Source: Panacagrimonas sp965216805
GTDB lineage: Bacteria; Pseudomonadota; Gammaproteobacteria; Nevskiales; Nevskiaceae
Direction: 5' to 3'
Assembly: GCF_965216805.1 (NCBI RefSeq)
Contig: NZ_CBDCGN010000002.1
Location: 2,666,001-2,730,000, forward strand
DNA length: 64,000 nucleotides
Shown: in pieces, positions 62,421 to 64,000 of the stretch
How positions within the stretch are numbered: position 1 is the stretch's first letter
Layout of the letters: every line of letters begins with the position of its first letter
Made by a program: the position numbers and the translations under genes
Notes under the pieces: model-generated
The model's database searches: none
The model's input: only the letters and a program-made list of their open reading frames with translations
Told to the model about the DNA's origin: nothing

Positions 62421-63859
62421 GCCGCCGCCTTTTTCTTGTTGATGGCGTGCACGGCGCGACCGTCCACCGCCAGATAGGCCTCGTGCAGCGCTTCGGCCAG
62501 GGTCGGGTGACCGTGCATGGTCAGCTGCAGGTCCGCCGTGGTGGCGCCGAACTCCAGCGCTACCACCACCGACTGCAGAATTTCCGACACGTAAGGCCCG
62601 ACCATGTGCACCCCGAGGATGCGATCGCTCTTGGCGTCCGAGATCACCTTGACCGTCCCGGTCGCAGCTTCCAGGGCCTTGGCGCGGCCGTTGGCGGCGA
62701 AGGGGCTGGTGCCGGTCTTGACGTCAAAGCCGGCCGCCTTGGCCTGCTCTTCGGACAATCCCACCCAGGCCACCTCGGGCGCGGTGTAGATCACGCTGGG
62801 CACCGCGTTGTAATTGACCTCGGTCTTCTCGCCGTGCAGCTGCTCGACCAGCGCGACACCTTCTTCGATGGCCTTGTGCGCCAGCATCAGGCCGCCGATG
62901 ACGTCACCGGTTGCGTAGACGCCCGCCAGATTGGTCTTGTAATTTTTGTCGACTTTCACGAAACCGCGCGGGTCCAGCTCCAGGCCCACGCCTTCGGCGT
63001 TGAGCCCCTCGGTGTATGGCCGGCGTCCCACAGCCACGATCAGCTTGTCGAACGACTCCGACTGCTTCTTGCCCTCGGATTCGTATTCGACCGCCACTTC
63101 CTTGCCCTTGGTCTTGGCGCCCAGCACCTTGGCGCCCAGACGGATATCCAGCCCCTGCCTGGCGAACTGCCGCTGCGCGTCCTTGGCGATGGTCTGGTCC
63201 ACCATCGGCAGGAAGCTCGGCATGGCCTCCAGGATCGTGACCTTGGACCCCAGGCGCGCCCATACGCTGCCCAGCTCCACGCCGATAACGCCAGCACCGA
63301 TGATGCCGAGCCGCTTCGGCACCGCCGTGAAATCCAATGCGTCCCAGGAGTCGCAGATGCGCTCGTGATCGAACGGTGCGATCTTCAGCTCCACCGGTTC
63401 CGAACCGGTTGCGACGATGATGTGCTTGGCGTTGAGCACCTTCTTCTCGCCACCGTGCGAGGTGTATTCGACTTTGCCGTCGCCCAGAAGGCGGGCAACG
63501 CCTTCCAGGCCGGTGACGCCGTTGGCCTTGAACAGCGCACCGATTCCGCCAGTGAGTGCGGCCGAAATCTTGTTCTTGCGCGCCTGCATGGCGGCCAGGT
63601 CGAGCTCCGGCGGGCTCACCTTGACCCCGTGCGTTGCCAGTTCGTGGCCGGCGCGATGGAACATCTCCGACGATTCCAGCAGTGCCTTGGACGGAATACA
63701 TCCGGCGTTGAGGCAGGTGCCGCCGTAGGCCGGCTTGTTGTCGCGGTTGAGCCAGGCGTTGATACAGACGGCTTTCATACCGAGTTGGCCGGCGCGGATG
63801 GCGGCGGGATAACCGCCGGTGCCGCCGCCGATCACGATGAGATCGTAGGTGTCGCTCAT
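62417..63859 (-). CDS. lpdA: Dihydrolipoamide dehydrogenase (E3)
   Basis: FAD- and NAD-dependent E3 of 2-oxoacid dehydrogenase complexes, 480 residues. FAD motif DLIVIGGGTGGYPAAIRAG, redox-active Cys49/Cys54 in GGTCLNAGCIPSKAL, NAD motif GIIGAGVIGVELGSVW, and the C-terminal catalytic HxxxxE segment around MHGHPTLAEALHEA. The ATG at 63859 was chosen from the family N terminus. E1 and E2 genes would lie beyond the right edge, upstream on this strand. Confidence 0.97.
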   Translation of the reverse strand: MSDTYDLIVIGGGTGGYPAAIRAGQLGMKAVCINAWLNRDNKPAYGGTCLNAGCIPSKALLESSEMFHRAGHELATHGVKVSPPELDLAAMQARKNKISAALTGGIGALFKANGVTGLEGVARLLGDGKVEYTSHGGEKKVLNAKHIIVATGSEPVELKIAPFDHERICDSWDALDFTAVPKRLGIIGAGVIGVELGSVWARLGSKVTILEAMPSFLPMVDQTIAKDAQRQFARQGLDIRLGAKVLGAKTKGKEVAVEYESEGKKQSESFDKLIVAVGRRPYTEGLNAEGVGLELDPRGFVKVDKNYKTNLAGVYATGDVIGGLMLAHKAIEEGVALVEQLHGEKTEVNYNAVPSVIYTAPEVAWVGLSEEQAKAAGFDVKTGTSPFAANGRAKALEAATGTVKVISDAKSDRILGVHMVGPYVSEILQSVVVALEFGATTADLQLTMHGHPTLAEALHEAYLAVDGRAVHAINKKKAAA

Positions 63860-64000
63860 GAGCGGGTGCAGATCCTCTGGTCTTGCAGACTGGGACCACA
63901 TTGTAGCGGCCGGCACCCGATACCGCCCGGCCGGGATTGGTCCTATCCACGCGGCGCGTGGCGGCTCGGCGAACAATTCGGAAGCAGCCGGACCGCGGCG

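Overview
The window is about 64 kb of GC-rich DNA from a Gram-negative bacterium, most likely a gammaproteobacterium close to Xanthomonadales (Lysobacterales). This is inferred from the kdsD-kdsC-lptCAB-rpoN-hpf-ptsN-hprK-rapZ-EIIA(Man)-ptsH-ptsI order, the fimT-pilVWX-pilY1-pilE order, the tol-pal-cpoB-queE-queC-tRNA-Lys order, and a YebC whose N terminus starts MGRGPSIEGRKNA. No 16S rRNA or phylogenetic test was possible. Genes are tightly packed: no gene-free stretch exceeds 300 bases, and I see no insertion sequence, prophage or CRISPR array.

Layout. (1) 1-11.8 kb, minus strand: LPS export and Kdo synthesis (kdsD, kdsC, lptC, lptA, lptB), sigma-54 (rpoN), ribosome hibernation (hpf), the nitrogen/regulatory PTS (ptsN, a shortened hprK, rapZ, EIIA-Man, HPr, EI) and an SLC13-type permease cut by the window edge. 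(2) 11.9-26.7 kb: a coenzyme F420 island. It has a sirtuin, a Ddn-type deazaflavin reductase, the F420 biosynthesis genes cofD, cofE, cofGH (a fused FO synthase) and cofC, then gnd, pgl and a clear F420-dependent glucose-6-phosphate dehydrogenase (fgd). Three more luciferase-like (LLM) oxidoreductases, a Baeyer-Villiger-like monooxygenase and a second Ddn paralogue follow. (3) 26.7-34.2 kb: photolyase, an ABC-2 exporter, ibaG, murA, small accessory genes and thiO. (4) 34.3-41.7 kb: the type IV pilus minor pilin operon with PilY1. (5) 41.8-49.7 kb: lpxB, an orphan membrane fusion lipoprotein, a DUF1329 protein, REP-like palindromes, and a decayed chimera of a glycosyltransferase and a DUF4394 protein, then two small envelope genes. 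(6) 49.7-64 kb: a PhoPQ-like two-component system, tRNA-Lys, queC, queE, the whole Tol-Pal operon, ruvCAB, yebC, a YfaZ-like protein and a dihydrolipoamide dehydrogenase.

The most notable system is the F420 island. FGD would reduce F420 with glucose-6-phosphate, Pgl and a short 6-phosphogluconate dehydrogenase would carry the product into the pentose phosphate pathway, and the same operon makes the cofactor. Candidate users of F420H2 (two Ddn proteins, three LLM proteins) lie on both sides. This is the actinobacterial F420 economy, with production, recharging and consumption together, inside an otherwise gammaproteobacterial chromosome. CofE here lacks the reductase domain of mycobacterial FbiB, so the exact F420 chemistry is open.
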